A stretch of DNA of 64,000 nucleotides. Origin: Erinaceus europaeus (Eukaryota; Chordata; Mammalia; Eulipotyphla; Erinaceidae). Below the pieces are notes generated by a model. That model had not been told where the DNA came from. It worked only from the letters and a program-made list of their open reading frames with translations, and made no database searches. This document shows positions 53,307-62,740 of the stretch, one piece after another. Position 1 is the first letter of the stretch; the number at the start of each line of letters is the position of its first letter. The stretch is taken from contig NC_080177.1 in the NCBI RefSeq assembly GCF_950295315.1, forward strand, positions 76,395,786-76,459,785, written 5' to 3'. Made by a program: the position numbers and the translations under genes.

Positions 53307-53927
53307 GAAAAGCTAAAACCACATCTCTAGCATAGCAGGTTATCAATGAACATGTAATTAATTTAACTAGTGGTTTCACTGCATGTAGTCATCCCAAATT
53401 GATCAAATACCCTGTTAATCCACGTGGATTTTTCCATTGACAAACCCATCCACAGACTCAGCACTCAATGGCTCACTGTGTTTCAGACACTAGGTAGCAA
53501 CAGCAGAGAGCAGTTCACGTATACCACACAGTAACGGGGGAGATAAATAACGTTTCTTTGGTGTTTTTAGTTTTTCAAACTGTTTTGAAGGTGACTGTCT
53601 TATTTGTGTGTCATTATGTCACTTATTTCTCCCCGCCACCAACACCAACACCCACCTGTCACAGCCCATATTGGTAAGTGAGCTTGGCAAGTTGGTGTCT
53701 TTTGAAAATGCATTTTAGTCCATGAAAACAGAATAAAATCAGAAAAGCGAAGGGACTTGAAGAATCAAGACAGGTCCTCTGACTCAAAATGCTTTTTTTC
53801 ATTCCATGATACTTGCTTAAATGAATAAACCTTGTGCATAAAATCAGCCTTTTATGAACATCATATGTATCTGTGGCTTGTCTAAAACATGTTTAATTCA
53901 CACAAAAAAGCAAATAACAGAACAATT
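53307..53927. other. Unique sequence
   Basis: Unrecognised; no exon supported. Confidence 0.45.
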
Positions 53928-54170
53928 AAGACTACTACCCTCAGGAGTCGGGCGGTAGCGCAGCGGGTTAAGCGCACGTGGTGCAAAGCGCAAGGACTGG
54001 CGAAAGGATCCCGGTTCGAGCCCCTGGCTCCCCACCTGCAGGGGAGTCGCTTCACAGGCGGTGAAGCAGGTCTGCAGGTGTCTGTCTTTCTCTCCCCCTC
54101 TGTCTCCCCCTCCTCTCTCCATTTCTCTCTGTCCTATCCAACAACAACAGCAATGAGAATAACTACAACA

Positions 54171-55113
54171 TAGGAATAAACCTAACCAAAGAAGTTAAAG
54201 ACTTGTATACTGAAAATTATGAGTCACTACTCAAGGAAATTGAAAAAGACACAAAGAAGTGGAAAGATATTCCATGTTCATGGGTTGGAAGAATTAACAT
54301 CATCAAAATGAATATACTACCCAGAGCCATTTACAAATTTAATGCTATCCTCATCAAGATCCCAAGCACATTTTTTAGGAGAATAGAACAAATGCTACAA
54401 ATGTTTATCTGGAACCAGAAAAGACCTAGAATTGCCAAAACAATCTTGAGAAAAAAGAACAGAACCGGAGGCATCACACTCCCAGATCTCAAACTGTATT
54501 ATAGGGCCATTGTCATCAAAACTGCTTGGTACTGGAACATGAACAGACACACCGACCAGTGGAATAGAATTGAGAGCCCAGAAATGAGGCCCCACACCTA
54601 TGGACATCTAATCTTTGACAAAGGGGCCCAGACTATTACATGGGGAAAGCAGAGTCTCTTCAACAAATGGTGTTGGAAACAATGGGTTGAAACATGCAGA
54701 AGAATGAAGCTGAATCACTGTATTTCACCAAATACAAAAGTAAATTCCAAGTGGATCAAGGACTTGGATGTTAGACCACAAACTATCAAATACTTAGAGG
54801 AAAATATTGGCAGAACTCTTTTCTGCATACATTTTAAAGACATTTCAATGAAACGAATCCAATTACAAAGAAGACTAAGGCAAGTATAAACCTATGGGAC
54901 TACATCAAATTAAAAAGCTTCTTCACAGCAAAATAAACCACTACCCAAACCAAGAGACCCCTCACAGAATGGGAGAAGATCTTTACATGCCATACATCAG
55001 ACAAGAGTTTAATAGCCAACATATATAAAGAGCTTGCAAATCTCAACAACAAGATAACAAATAACCCCATCCAAAAATGGGGGGAGGACATGGACAGAAT
55101 ATTCACCACAGAA
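54171..55113 (+). pseudogene. LINE-1 ORF2 fragment, segment 1 (C-terminal third, interrupted)
   Basis: One open frame at 54203-54889 (228 codons) carries L1 ORF2 landmarks downstream of the RT catalytic domain: [57 protein letters not shown] and KWCWKQW. ORF2p normally supplies endonuclease and reverse transcriptase for retrotransposition; both catalytic domains are absent here. After 54889 the frame is broken by stops. Homology stops abruptly at about 55113 (GAATATTCACCACAGAAG). Confidence 0.9.
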
Positions 55114-55172
55114 GATATCTACTTCCCTTCTCTTCTATATTTTAGCCTAGATTGTTAAAGTATAAAGATTAG

Positions 55173-55455
55173 GGGAGTCGGGCTGTAGCGCAGCGGGTTA
55201 AGTGCAGGCGGTGCAAAGCACAAGGACCGGCATAAGGATCCCGGTTCGAACCCCGGCTCCCCACCTGCAGGGGAGTTGCTTCACAGGCAGTGAAGCAGGT
55301 CTGCAGGTGTCTGTCTTTCTCTCCTCCTCTCTGTCTTCCTCTCCTCTCTCCATTTCTCTCTGTCCTATCCAACAATGACAACAACAATAATAACTACAAC
55401 AATAAAAAAACAACAAGGGCAACAAAAGGGAATAAATAAAATAAATATTTAAAAA
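55173..55455 (+). repeat. SINE-A with TSD
   Basis: GGGGAGTCGGGCTGTAGCGC head, CGGTTCGAACCCCGG, AACAAAAGGGAATAAATAAA end. AGTATAAAGATTA on both sides. Confidence 0.94.
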
Positions 55456-55574
55456 AGTATAAAGATTATAAGAAAAAAAAGATTATAAGAAATTATCTTC
55501 CCTTTTGAACTTAGAATGTTATCTGTTTCATTTATTTTATTATAATGAGAAAAAGAGATACAGAGAGAAAAACG

Positions 55575-55692
55575 AGACAAAGACCAGAGCACTGCTCAGC
55601 TGTGGCTTATGGTTGTGATGGGGATTGAACTTGGGATCGTGAAGCCTCAGGCATGAAAGTCTTTTGCAAACCGTTATGCTGTCTCCCCCACA
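55575..55692 (-). repeat. SINE-C, minus
   Basis: CCAGAGCACTGCTCAGCTGT, GGGGATTGAACTTGGGATC, CCGTTATGCTGTCTCCCCC. Flanks TATCTGTTTC / CATCTGTTTC. Confidence 0.87.
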
Positions 55693-55766
55693 CCATCTGT
55701 TTCTGTTAATAAGAGATTATAAAGAATTTTAGAAATTGGACAGATGAAGTTATATAAGAATCCATT

Positions 55767-56098
55767 GTAAGGGAGTTCAGTGCTAGCACAGCGGGTTAAA
55801 TGCAGGTGGTGCGAAGCACAAGGACTGGCTGAAGGATCCCAGTTCGAGCCTCTGGCTCCCCACCTGCAGGGGAGTCGCTTCACAAACGGTGAAGCAGGTC
55901 TGCAGGTGTCTGTCTTTCTCTCCCCCTCTCTGTCTTCCCCTCCTCTCTCCATTTCTCTCTGTCCTATCCAACAACAACGACATCAATAGCCACGACAATG
56001 TTAAGCAACAAGGGCAACAAAAGGGAAAATAAATATAAAAGAAAATAAAAAAGAAACATTTTAAGTCAAAAGAATAAAGTTTGTGATTTTAAAAGAAA
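55767..56098 (+). repeat. SINE-A with short TSD
   Basis: GGGAGTTCAGTGCTAGCACA head, CAGTTCGAGCCTCTGG, GGCAACAAAAGGGAAAATAA end. AAGAATCCAT on both sides. Confidence 0.9.
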
Positions 56099-56129
56099 GA
56101 AAGAATCCATCTCTCCTGGTTGCTATTTT

Positions 56130-56215
56130 TTCTTTTGTGTTAGTTTGATAGGACAGAGAGAAATTGAAGGGAGGGGGACAGAGAGGGAGGGCAACAGAGA
56201 GACATCTGCAGCCCA
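56130..56215 (-). repeat. SINE-B/A fragment, minus
   Basis: TTGATAGGACAGAGAGAAAT, GACATCTGCAGCCCA; truncated at both ends. Confidence 0.7.
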
Positions 56216-56345
56216 ACTCCCTATAAGATTTAATTTAGTAATTCATTTCTACCAGTGCACTGCACAGCTCTGAATCATTTTGGTGCAGAGGATTGGAGCC
56301 TCAGGCATGAAAGTTTTTTTGCAGAACCATTATGCTATCTCCCCT
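56216..56345 (-). repeat. SINE-C, diverged, minus
   Basis: ACCAGTGCACTGCACAGCTC, GGAGCCTCAGGCATGAAAGT, GAACCATTATGCTATCTCCC. Confidence 0.78.
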
Positions 56346-56389
56346 CCCCACCTCAAAAGATAATTTTTATTATTTATTTATTTAATACA

Positions 56390-56495
56390 ATAAAATAAGA
56401 GAGAAGCAGAGCACTGCTTTGGTATAAGCAGAACCTACTTGGAGGGCTCATGCATATAAAACTCCTGTTCTCCCCACTGAGCCAGCTCCCTGGCT
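56390..56495 (-). repeat. SINE-D-like, diverged, minus
   Basis: AGAGCACTGCTTTGGTATAA, GAGGGCTCATGCATATAAAA, CACTGAGCCAGCTCCCTGGC. Confidence 0.6.
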
Positions 56496-56629
56496 GCAAA
56501 AGATTCAAGTTTTTCTCCAAGTTTTCTTGCTCATAAGTGGAATTTCCTATCTTTTTAAAGTTTTATTATTTTTTTTATTCCGCTAGCTACAAATACTTTT
56601 ATTTGTGTTGTTTCTATAATTTCTTTTTT

Positions 56630-56826
56630 TTAATTTTAATTTTTTATTTGTTATTGGATAGAGACAGAGAGAAATTGAGAGGGACAGGAGAGAGACAGAG
56701 AGACACCTGCAGCCCTGCTGCACTGCTTGTGAAGCTTTCCCCCTGCAGGTGGGGATCAGGGGCTTGAACCTGGGTACTTGTGCACTGTAATGTGAGTGCT
56801 TAACCAGGTGTGCCATCACCTGGCCC
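56630..56826 (-). repeat. SINE-B, minus
   Basis: TTTTTTATTTGTTATTGGAT, GGGGCTTGAACCTGGGTAC, GTGCCATCACCTGGCCCC. Confidence 0.92.
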
Positions 56827-56884
56827 CAGTTTTTACAATTTCTGTAGTACGCATACCAGATTCTTCTTTTTAAAAAAATATTTT

Positions 56885-57100
56885 GTTTCAGTTCGAGCCC
56901 CCGGATCCCCACCTGCAGGGGAGTTGCTTCACAGGCGGTGAACAGTCTGGTGAAACAACTTTCTTTCCTTCCCTCTGTCTTCCCCTCCTCTCCCCCATTT
57001 CTCTCTGTCCTATCCAACAACGACGTCATCAACAACAACAATAATAACTACAACAATACAAAAAAAAAAACAAGGGCAACAAAAGGGAATAAATAAATAA
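56885..57100 (+). repeat. SINE-A, 5'-truncated at the B box
   Basis: Begins CAGTTCGAGCCCCCGG and runs to GGCAACAAAAGGGAATAAAT. The internal GAAGCAGGTCTGCAGG block is partly replaced. Confidence 0.88.
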
Positions 57101-57102
57101 AT

Positions 57103-57230
57103 ATCGGCGGAGGGTAGATAGCATAATGGTTATGCAAAGAGACTCTCATGCCTGAAGCTCCAGAGTCCCAGGTTCAATCCCCCGCACCACCATATGCCAG
57201 AGCTGAGCAGTGCTCTGGTTAAAAAAAATA
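57103..57230 (+). repeat. SINE-C, well preserved
   Basis: GGAGGGTAGATAGCATAATG head, CAGGTTCAATCCCCCGCAC, CCAGAGCTGAGCAGTGCTCT. Used as my reference C copy. Confidence 0.93.
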
Positions 57231-57237
57231 ATAATTA

Positions 57238-58323
57238 CCCCACACCTATGGACATATAATATTTGACAAAGGGGCTCAGATTATTCAATGGGGAAACCAG
57301 AGTCTCTTCAACAAATGGTGTTGGAAACAATGGGTTGAAACATGCAGAAGAATGAAACTGAGTCACTGTATTTCACCAAATACAGAAGTAAATTCCAAGT
57401 GGATCAAGGACTTGGGTGTTAGACCAGAAACTTATCAGATACTTAGAGGAAAATATTGGCAGAACTCTTTCCTGCATAAATTTTAAAGACATCTTCAATG
57501 AAACAAATCCACTTACAAAGAACCTATGGGAATACATTAAATTAAAAAGCTTTTGCACAGCAAAAGAAACCACTACCCAAACCAAGAGACCCCTCACAGA
57601 ATGGGAGAAGATCTTTAATGCCATACATCAGACAAGAGTTTAATAACCAACATATATAAAGAGCTTGCCAAACTCAACAACAAGACAACAAATAACCCCA
57701 TCCAAAAATGGGGGAGGAACTTGGACAGAATATTCACCACCAAAGAGATCCAAAAGGCTGAGAAACACATGAAAAAATGCTACAAGTCTCTGATTGTCAG
57801 AGAAATGCAAATAAAGACAACAATGAGATATCACTTCACTCCTGTGAGAATGTCAGACATCAGAAAAGGTAACAGCAGCAAATGCTGGAGAGGGTGTGGG
57901 GTCAGAGGAACCCTCCTGCACTGCTGGTGGGAATGTCAATGGGTCCAACCTCTGTGGAGAACAGTCTGGAGAACTCTCAGAAGGCTAGAAATGGACCTAC
58001 CCTATGATCCTGCAATTCCTCTCCTGGGGATATATCCTAAGGAACCCAACACACCCATCCAAAATGATCTGTGTGCACATATGTTCTTGGCAGCACAATT
58101 TGTAATAGCCAAAACCTGGAAGCAACCCAGGTGTCCAACCACAGATGAGTGGCTGAGCAAGTTGTGGTCTAGATACACAATGGAATACTACTCAGCCGTA
58201 AAAAATGGTGACTTCACCGTTTTCAGCCAATCTTGGATGGACCTTGAAAAATTCATGTTGAGTGAAATAAGTCAGAAACAGAAGGATGAATATGGGATGA
58301 TCTCACTCTCAGGCCGAAGTTGA
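57238..58323 (+). pseudogene. LINE-1 ORF2 fragment, segment 2 (C-terminus to stop)
   Basis: The 57721-58323 frame (200 codons) ends at the natural ORF2 stop. Landmarks: [20 protein letters not shown], the L1 cysteine motif C-x3-C-x7-H-x4-C ([20 protein letters not shown]), [23 protein letters not shown]. The upstream 57238-57720 is interrupted by stops and frameshifts. It duplicates, with visible divergence, the stretch at about 54592-55113. Confidence 0.93.
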
Positions 58324-58571
58324 AAAACAAGATCAGAAAAAAAAAAAAAAAACACAAGTAGAACCTGAACTGGAATTGGGGTATTGCACCAAAGTAAAAG
58401 ACTCTGGGGTGGGTGGGTGGGGAGAATACCGGTCCATGAAGGATGATAGAGGACCTAGTGGGGGTTGTATTGTTATATGGGAAACGGGAATGTTATGCAT
58501 GTACAAACTATTGTACTTACTGTTGAATGTAAAACATTAATTCCCCAATAAAGAAATAAATAAATAAAAAA
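58324..58571 (+). mobile_element. LINE-1 3'UTR with poly(A) signal
   Basis: Follows the ORF2 stop directly. Contains TATTGCACCAAAGTAAAAGA, CTCTGGGGTGGGTGGGTGGG (G-rich, as in many L1 3'UTRs) and CCCCAATAAAGAAATAAATA. This copy anchors identification of the isolated 3'UTR fragments elsewhere. Confidence 0.92.
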
Positions 58572-58646
58572 AGAATAACTACAACAGTAAAACAAGGGCA
58601 ACAAAAGGGAATAAATATTTTTTCAAAAAGAAAGACTACTAGCCTC

Positions 58647-58872
58647 GGGGGCCAGGTGGTGGTGCACCTGGGTGAGTGCACACATTACAATTCACAAGGA
58701 CCCAGGCTTGAGGCCCCGGTCGTCACCTGCAGGGGGGAAAGCTTCATGATTGGTGAAGCAGGGCAGCAGGTGTGTCTCTGTCTCTCTTCCTCTCCCTTCC
58801 CTCTTGATTTCTGACTATCTCTAGCCAATAAATAAAAATCTTTAAAAATCTGTATTAGAAAAAAAAAAAAAC
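58647..58872 (+). repeat. SINE-B with TSD
   Basis: GGGGGCCAGGTGGTGGTGCA head, AGGCTTGAGGCCCC, end AGCCAATAAATAAAAATC. ACTAGCCTC on both sides (58638 and 58873), overlapping the SINE-A TSD. Confidence 0.92.
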
Positions 58873-58881
58873 ACTAGCCTC

Positions 58882-59020
58882 TTTACAAGAAAAATCTTAA
58901 ATGAAAAATCCTATCTTGTGAGGCAAATCTAAAGAAAAAATAACCTGATTTGCTGTGCCTGTGAGAACCCCAAAGGTGGAGATGAAGGCATTGTTCCAAA
59001 AGGCGACAGAAAGTCATGTC
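58882..59020. other. Unique sequence, downstream part of a possible minus exon
   Basis: No repeat. On the minus strand the frame TFCRLLEQC... continues from 59410 if the intervening SINE is removed (see findings). Confidence 0.3.
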
Positions 59021-59029
59021 CTGCACCAC

Positions 59030-59292
59030 GAATCCAGAGACTCGGTGCCTGCACCACGAATCCACCGCTCCTGGAGGCCATTTCCCCCCCATTTTTGTTG
59101 CCCTTGTTGTTATTATTGTTGTTATTGATGTCATCGTTGTTGGATAGGACAGAGAGAAATGGAGAGAGGAGGGGAAGACAGAGAGGGGGAGAGACAGACA
59201 GACACCTGCAGACCTGCTTCACCGCCTGTGAAGCGACTCCCCTGCAGGTGGGGAGCCGGGGCTCGAACCCGGATCCTGACGCGGGTCCCCCA
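59030..59292 (-). repeat. SINE-A, 5'-truncated, minus, with TSD
   Basis: ACTCGGTGCCTGCACCACGA, CTCCTGGAGGCC, GGGGCTCGAACCCGGATCC, then stops. Flanks AGTCATGTCCTG (59016) and AGTCACGTCCTG (59294). The tail CTGCACCACGAATCCA is duplicated. Confidence 0.87.
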
Positions 59293-59465
59293 CAGTCACG
59301 TCCTGGAGGTCGAGGACCAAGTCTAAAGCAACAGGTGGCCTCACGCCGGCCTGGCTTCGCCAAGTTCCACCCTCCACGGTCTTGCCATCCAGGCAGCCAC
59401 ATTTCTGTCTCTGTCCAACAAGCAGGCAGGAGTTTGAGAAACGGTGGAGACCCAGAAATAGTCTA
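59285..59465 (-). other. GC-rich unique block, possible exon on minus strand
   Basis: CpG-rich, repeat-free. The minus strand has CTCCTGCCTGCTTGTTGGACAG-like acceptor (AG at 59411-59412), followed by RQKCGCLDGKTVEGGTW and an open frame to the SINE. The phase fits the donor at 59724-59729. No protein family recognised. Confidence 0.25.
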
Positions 59466-59467
59466 AA

Positions 59468-59605
59468 ACTGGGGGGGGGGGGGGGTGTGAGCATAATGGT
59501 TATGCAAAGAGACTCTCATCCCTGAGGCTCCAAAGTCCCGGGTTCAATCCCCTGCAGCACCGTAAGCCAGAGCGGAGCAGCGCTCTAGTGTAAAAAAGAA
59601 ACAGG
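59468..59605 (+). repeat. SINE-C with G run at head
   Basis: G-run, GTGAGCATAATGGTTATGCA, GGGTTCAATCCCCTGCAGC, GCCAGAGCGGAGCAGCGCTC. Confidence 0.9.
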
Positions 59606-59639
59606 AGAAAAAGTTTAATAAATTAAAAAATTGAAGTAT

Positions 59640-59925
59640 TCTAAAACGACACAGCTGCTGAGAAAGGACGTGCTTAAGCCCCCCAGCAGGCTGCCCTCCT
59701 ATTAGGGAAACTTCGTCTCAAGAACCTACCTCGCGCAAGCTGTTTGCACAGACGGCCTTCAGCAGGCTGCGACCAGAACAGCCGCAAATGCGGGACCACG
59801 TGACAACAGCGGCGCGCAGATCCCGGCAAACAGGGGGGTGGAAGTCACGTGGGCGAGAGCGGCCTATCACAGCAGCCGGAGGTGCCCACTGGCCATCACC
59901 TGAGTAAAACCAGTGAGTCACGGGA
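59640..59925 (-). promoter_or_regulatory. CpG-rich candidate promoter / first exon
   Basis: Repeat-free and CpG-dense from about 59730 to 59880, unlike the rest of the window. Contains two palindromic CACGTG E-boxes at 59797-59802 (ACCACGTGAC) and 59846-59851 (GTCACGTGGG), the class bound by USF/MITF/TFE factors. On the minus strand, GCGAG|GTAGGT at 59724-59730 is a strong 5' splice site and the frame ending ...NSLRE is open back to 59921. No TATA box. The direction is inferred from the splice site only. Confidence 0.35.
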
Positions 59926-59926
59926 G

Positions 59927-60243
59927 TCAGGCGGTAGCGCAGCGGGTTAAGCGCACGTGGCGCAAAGCACAGAGATCCCGGTTCGAGCCCCGGCTCCCCA
60001 CCTGCAGGGGAGTCGCTTCACAGGTGGTGAAGCAGGTCTGCAGGTGTCTGTCTTTCTCTCCTCCTCTCTGTCTTCCCCTCCTCTCTCCATTTCTCTGTCC
60101 TAGCCCACAACGAACGACAACAATAATAACCACGACAAGGCTACAACAAAAGGGCAACAAAAAAGGGTAAAAAAAAATGGTCTCCAGGAATAGTGGATTC
60201 ATGGTGCAGGCACCGAGCCCTGCAATAACCCTGGAAGCAAATA
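59927..60243 (+). repeat. SINE-A, long-tail form
   Basis: GGGAGTCAGGCGGTAGCGCA head, CGGTTCGAGCCCCGG, GGTCTCCAGGAATAGTGGAT...CCCTGGAAGC. Confidence 0.95.
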
Positions 60244-60255
60244 AATAAAATGATG

Positions 60256-60595
60256 GGCGGGGGGGTAAGCGGTAGGCGGTAGATCAGCAGGTTAACCGCA
60301 CTTGGCACGAAGCGCAAGGACCAGCATGGGGATTCAGGTTCGAGTCCCGGCTCCCCACCCTCAGGGGAGTCACTTCACAGACGGTGAAGCAGGTCTGAAG
60401 GTGTCTATCTTTCTCTCCCCCACCCTCTTCTCCCTCCTCTCTCCATTTCTTTCTGTCCTATCCAACAATAATAATAACAACAAGAGCAACAAAAATTGGG
60501 GGAAATAATAGCCTCCAGGAGCAATGGATTCGTGGTGCAGGCACCAAGCCCCAGCAATAACCCTGGAGGCAAAATAAATAAATAAATAGGCCAGA
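60256..60595 (+). repeat. SINE-A, long-tail form, duplicated head
   Basis: GGCGGGGGGGTAAGCGGTAG then GGCGGTAGATCAGCAGG; AGGTTCGAGTCCCGG; GCCTCCAGGAGCAATGGATT...CCCTGGAGGC; (AAAT)n. Confidence 0.92.
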
Positions 60596-60811
60596 TGGTC
60601 TCCCACCGGTGTTACCCTAACCCACCCTGGTGGGCTGGTAAGCTACAAGCTTGCCCCTAAACTGCAGGTCATGCAAGCTAATGTTCCCCCTGCTTCCTCT
60701 ACCTCCACCTGGCCCTGCTTCCCTCTCCTCAGCCTGAACGGGGCATCGACTTGGGCTTCTTCCTTCAGACCCTCGTCCCGTACGGCTGAGCAAGCCCCCA
60801 GTACAGTTTGT
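60596..60811. other. Unique, moderately GC-rich
   Basis: Pyrimidine-rich (CTTCCTCTACCTCCACCTGG). No repeat recognised. Confidence 0.4.
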
Positions 60812-60945
60812 TTCGTTTTGTTTTGTTTTACCAGACCACTGCCCAACTCTGGCTTATGGTAGGACTCAGGATTGAATCTGGGATACTAAAGCCTTGGGCA
60901 TGAAAGTCTTTTTGCGTATCCATCATGCTGTCTCCCCAGCCCTCC
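60812..60945 (-). repeat. SINE-C, minus
   Basis: T-rich start, CCAGACCACTGCCCAACTCT, GGATTGAATCTGGGATAC, CATCATGCTGTCTCCCC. Confidence 0.85.
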
Positions 60946-61049
60946 AAAGTATCGATTAAGGCAAGGTACAGAAGACTGGTTGGGACTGTCTTCCCCATTT
61001 TTTAGATCTGCTAAAAGGCCAGTGTCTCTTGCAAACTAAAGTCTTTCTT

Positions 61050-61342
61050 TTCTTTTTTTTTTAATTTTTTTAATATTTTTATTTTATTTATTTATTCCCT
61101 TTTGTTGCCCTTGTTGTTTTATTGTTGTAGTTATTGTTGTCGTTGGATAGGACAGAGAGAAATGGAGAGAGGAGGGGAAGACAGAGAGGGGGAGAGAAAG
61201 ATAGACACCTGCAGACCTGCTTCACCGCCTGGGAAGCGACTCCCCTGCAGGTGGGGAGCCGGGGTTCGAACCGGGATCCTTATGCCGGTCCTTGTGCTTT
61301 GCGCCACCTGCGCTTAACCCGCTGCACTAAAGCCCGACTCCC
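61050..61342 (-). repeat. SINE-A, minus, with TSD
   Basis: TTTATTTATTTATTCCCTTT tail, GGGGTTCGAACCGGGATCC, CGACTCCC head. AAAGTCTTTCTTT on both sides. Confidence 0.95.
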
Positions 61343-61835
61343 TAAAGTCTTTCTTTAGTCTCTTCTGAGAGCTGTTCTGAATCTCTTCCCTGGAGTGTCT
61401 AATAGGCTGATCAGACCCTGCTGGGTAGTGCAGGGGTGGACCGCATTAAGGACATTCCTACTCGGTGTGCAGCCGCCCTCTCCCAGGTCTGCCTCCTTCT
61501 CAGCCCCTGACTCCGTAAAAATCCACGGGTGTGGTGTGGCCGCCCAGACAGGGTGCCTGGGGGAACGGAGGGGCTCTGCTGGAGGGAGGCCGCTGGCTTT
61601 GAGCAGGACTGAGATCCACACAGGGCTGAGCAGCCTCCTTCTTCTGCTATGTGGCTCCCCCTCGTGGCTATTTCTGCACTTTCCCTTGTTCCCTAACATA
61701 CTGGATAAAATTACTAAAGTTGTAAATTGAGAGGCGCCAGAAGGTTGAGTAAACCCGAGGCCTTTAGGCATTGTAGTAAGTTTAAATTGAATGGACTGGT
61801 AGAGATACACTAGGCCCAATTGGCACCAAATCTGA
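61343..61835. other. Unique GC-rich sequence with CTCF-like site
   Basis: Repeat-free. Frames on both strands (61395-61730 plus; 61355-61819 minus, 154 codons) have no domain. GC richness alone makes long frames likely. Confidence 0.45.
61653..61670 (-). promoter_or_regulatory. CTCF-like binding motif
   Basis: The minus strand reads TAGCCACGAGGGGGAGCC, which agrees with the CTCF core CCACNAGGGGGNGC at every constrained position. It lies in unique sequence, not in a SINE. Confidence 0.5.
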
Positions 61836-62562
61836 ATTCATTGTCTTCTTAGAACAGAGCCCGGCAATGGTGGATCTATTCTAAGGGCTAGCAATCTCAA
61901 CTCCATGGTATCGACGACATTTGACTTTGGTTTTGACAGAATGCAGGCAATGGAAGTGTTAGTCAAGAAGAAAAACAGTGGAAGCCAAGTGAAGGACAGG
62001 GAGGTGAACCTGCCCACCCATGAATATCTTGCCCAAAGAAAAGCCACCACACCCAGAGCAAGAGCAATATGGCCCCTGTGCAACGAGGAGGAGGAGGAGG
62101 AGAAGGAGCTGGAGTAGAGGGTTCTGCTCCCTGGGCTGGAGGCATGCACACAGCTCCTAAGGAAGAAAGCCAGGTTGCAGAAATCCAAGCCTGAGGGCCA
62201 AGAAGCAGAGCTGGAAGCTCCAGCATGTGGGCCTGTGGATCTGCTCGGGCAGCTGCTGAAGGAGAAGGAAGTAAGCAGAGGCCAGTGGGAAGACCAAGAA
62301 GAAAACCGACAGGAGAGGCCGGAGACAGTTCTGGGCCAGAGTGCAGCAGAAGCGCAAAGCCAGCGCCCTGCCTGATCCCAGCCCACAGAAGGTCAGAAGC
62401 ACTGAGACCCTCTGCAGGAGAGGCAGAAGCGTGGGGGTAGGGGGTGCAAAGAGTACTACACTCCTGAAGGGCCGGGAGCTGAAGGAAAGACTCTGCACCA
62501 AAGTCCGGAGACCACTGATGGGTTTTCCTGTCTTTAGTCCTTTTCTCTCCCTGTTTTGAGTG
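61836..62562 (+). pseudogene. Degenerate coding-like sequence, family unknown
   Basis: One plus frame is open from 61836 to a TAG at 62115, continues open to a TGA at 62373, and a +1 frame (from 62341) is open to 62559. The first part includes TTFDFGFDRMQAMEVLVKKK and THEYLAQRK followed by an acidic run (GAG repeat, 62087-62103). The second is charged (DLLGQLLKEKE). One stop plus one frame change over 720 bases resembles a decayed (possibly processed) coding sequence. No poly(A) or TSD seen and no family recognised. Confidence 0.25.
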
Positions 62563-62581
62563 ACTGATTCAAATATGCAGG

Positions 62582-62674
62582 AGGACCAGTGAAATAATTC
62601 ACTTGGCTAGGGTGTTGCAGTGCGGTGCGGGCTACCCAGGTTAGACCCCAGCCCCCACTGCACTGAAGGAAGCT

Positions 62675-62706
<32 letters not shown>

Positions 62707-62740
62707 GCTTCAGGACTATCTAAAATAATAACAAACAATC
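62582..62740 (+). repeat. tRNA-derived SINE, diverged
   Basis: CACTTGGCTAGGGTGTTGCA, B-box-like CCCAGGTTAGACCCCAGC, (CT)n at 62681-62706, TAAAATAATAACAAACAA end. Confidence 0.6.

Larger units (their letters stand above)
54171..58571 (+). mobile_element. Composite LINE-1 insertion, 4.4 kb, with 15-bp TSD
   Basis: Bounded by AGAATAACTACAACA at 54156-54170 and 58572-58586, a sequence that occurs once in an unbroken SINE-A. Inside are L1 segment 1 (54171-55113), 2.1 kb of non-L1 DNA with SINEs, L1 segment 2 (57238-58323) and the L1 3'UTR ending in AATAAAGAAATAAATAAATA. The segments overlap in content by about 500 bases, so this is not one simple L1. Confidence 0.75.
53943..58631 (+). repeat. SINE-A split by a LINE-1 insertion
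   Basis: 5' part 53943-54170 (GAGTCGGGCGGTAGCGCAGC head to ACTACAACA) and 3' part 58572-58631 (CTACAACAGTAAAACAAGGG to end). Its own TSD, AAGACTACTACCCTC / AAGACTACTAGCCTC, is at 53928-53942 and 58632-58646. Confidence 0.92.

Noticed and set aside
61355..61819. 154-codon minus-strand frame as a gene
   Set aside because: GC-rich composition makes such frames likely by chance; no domain, splice signal or start context supports it.
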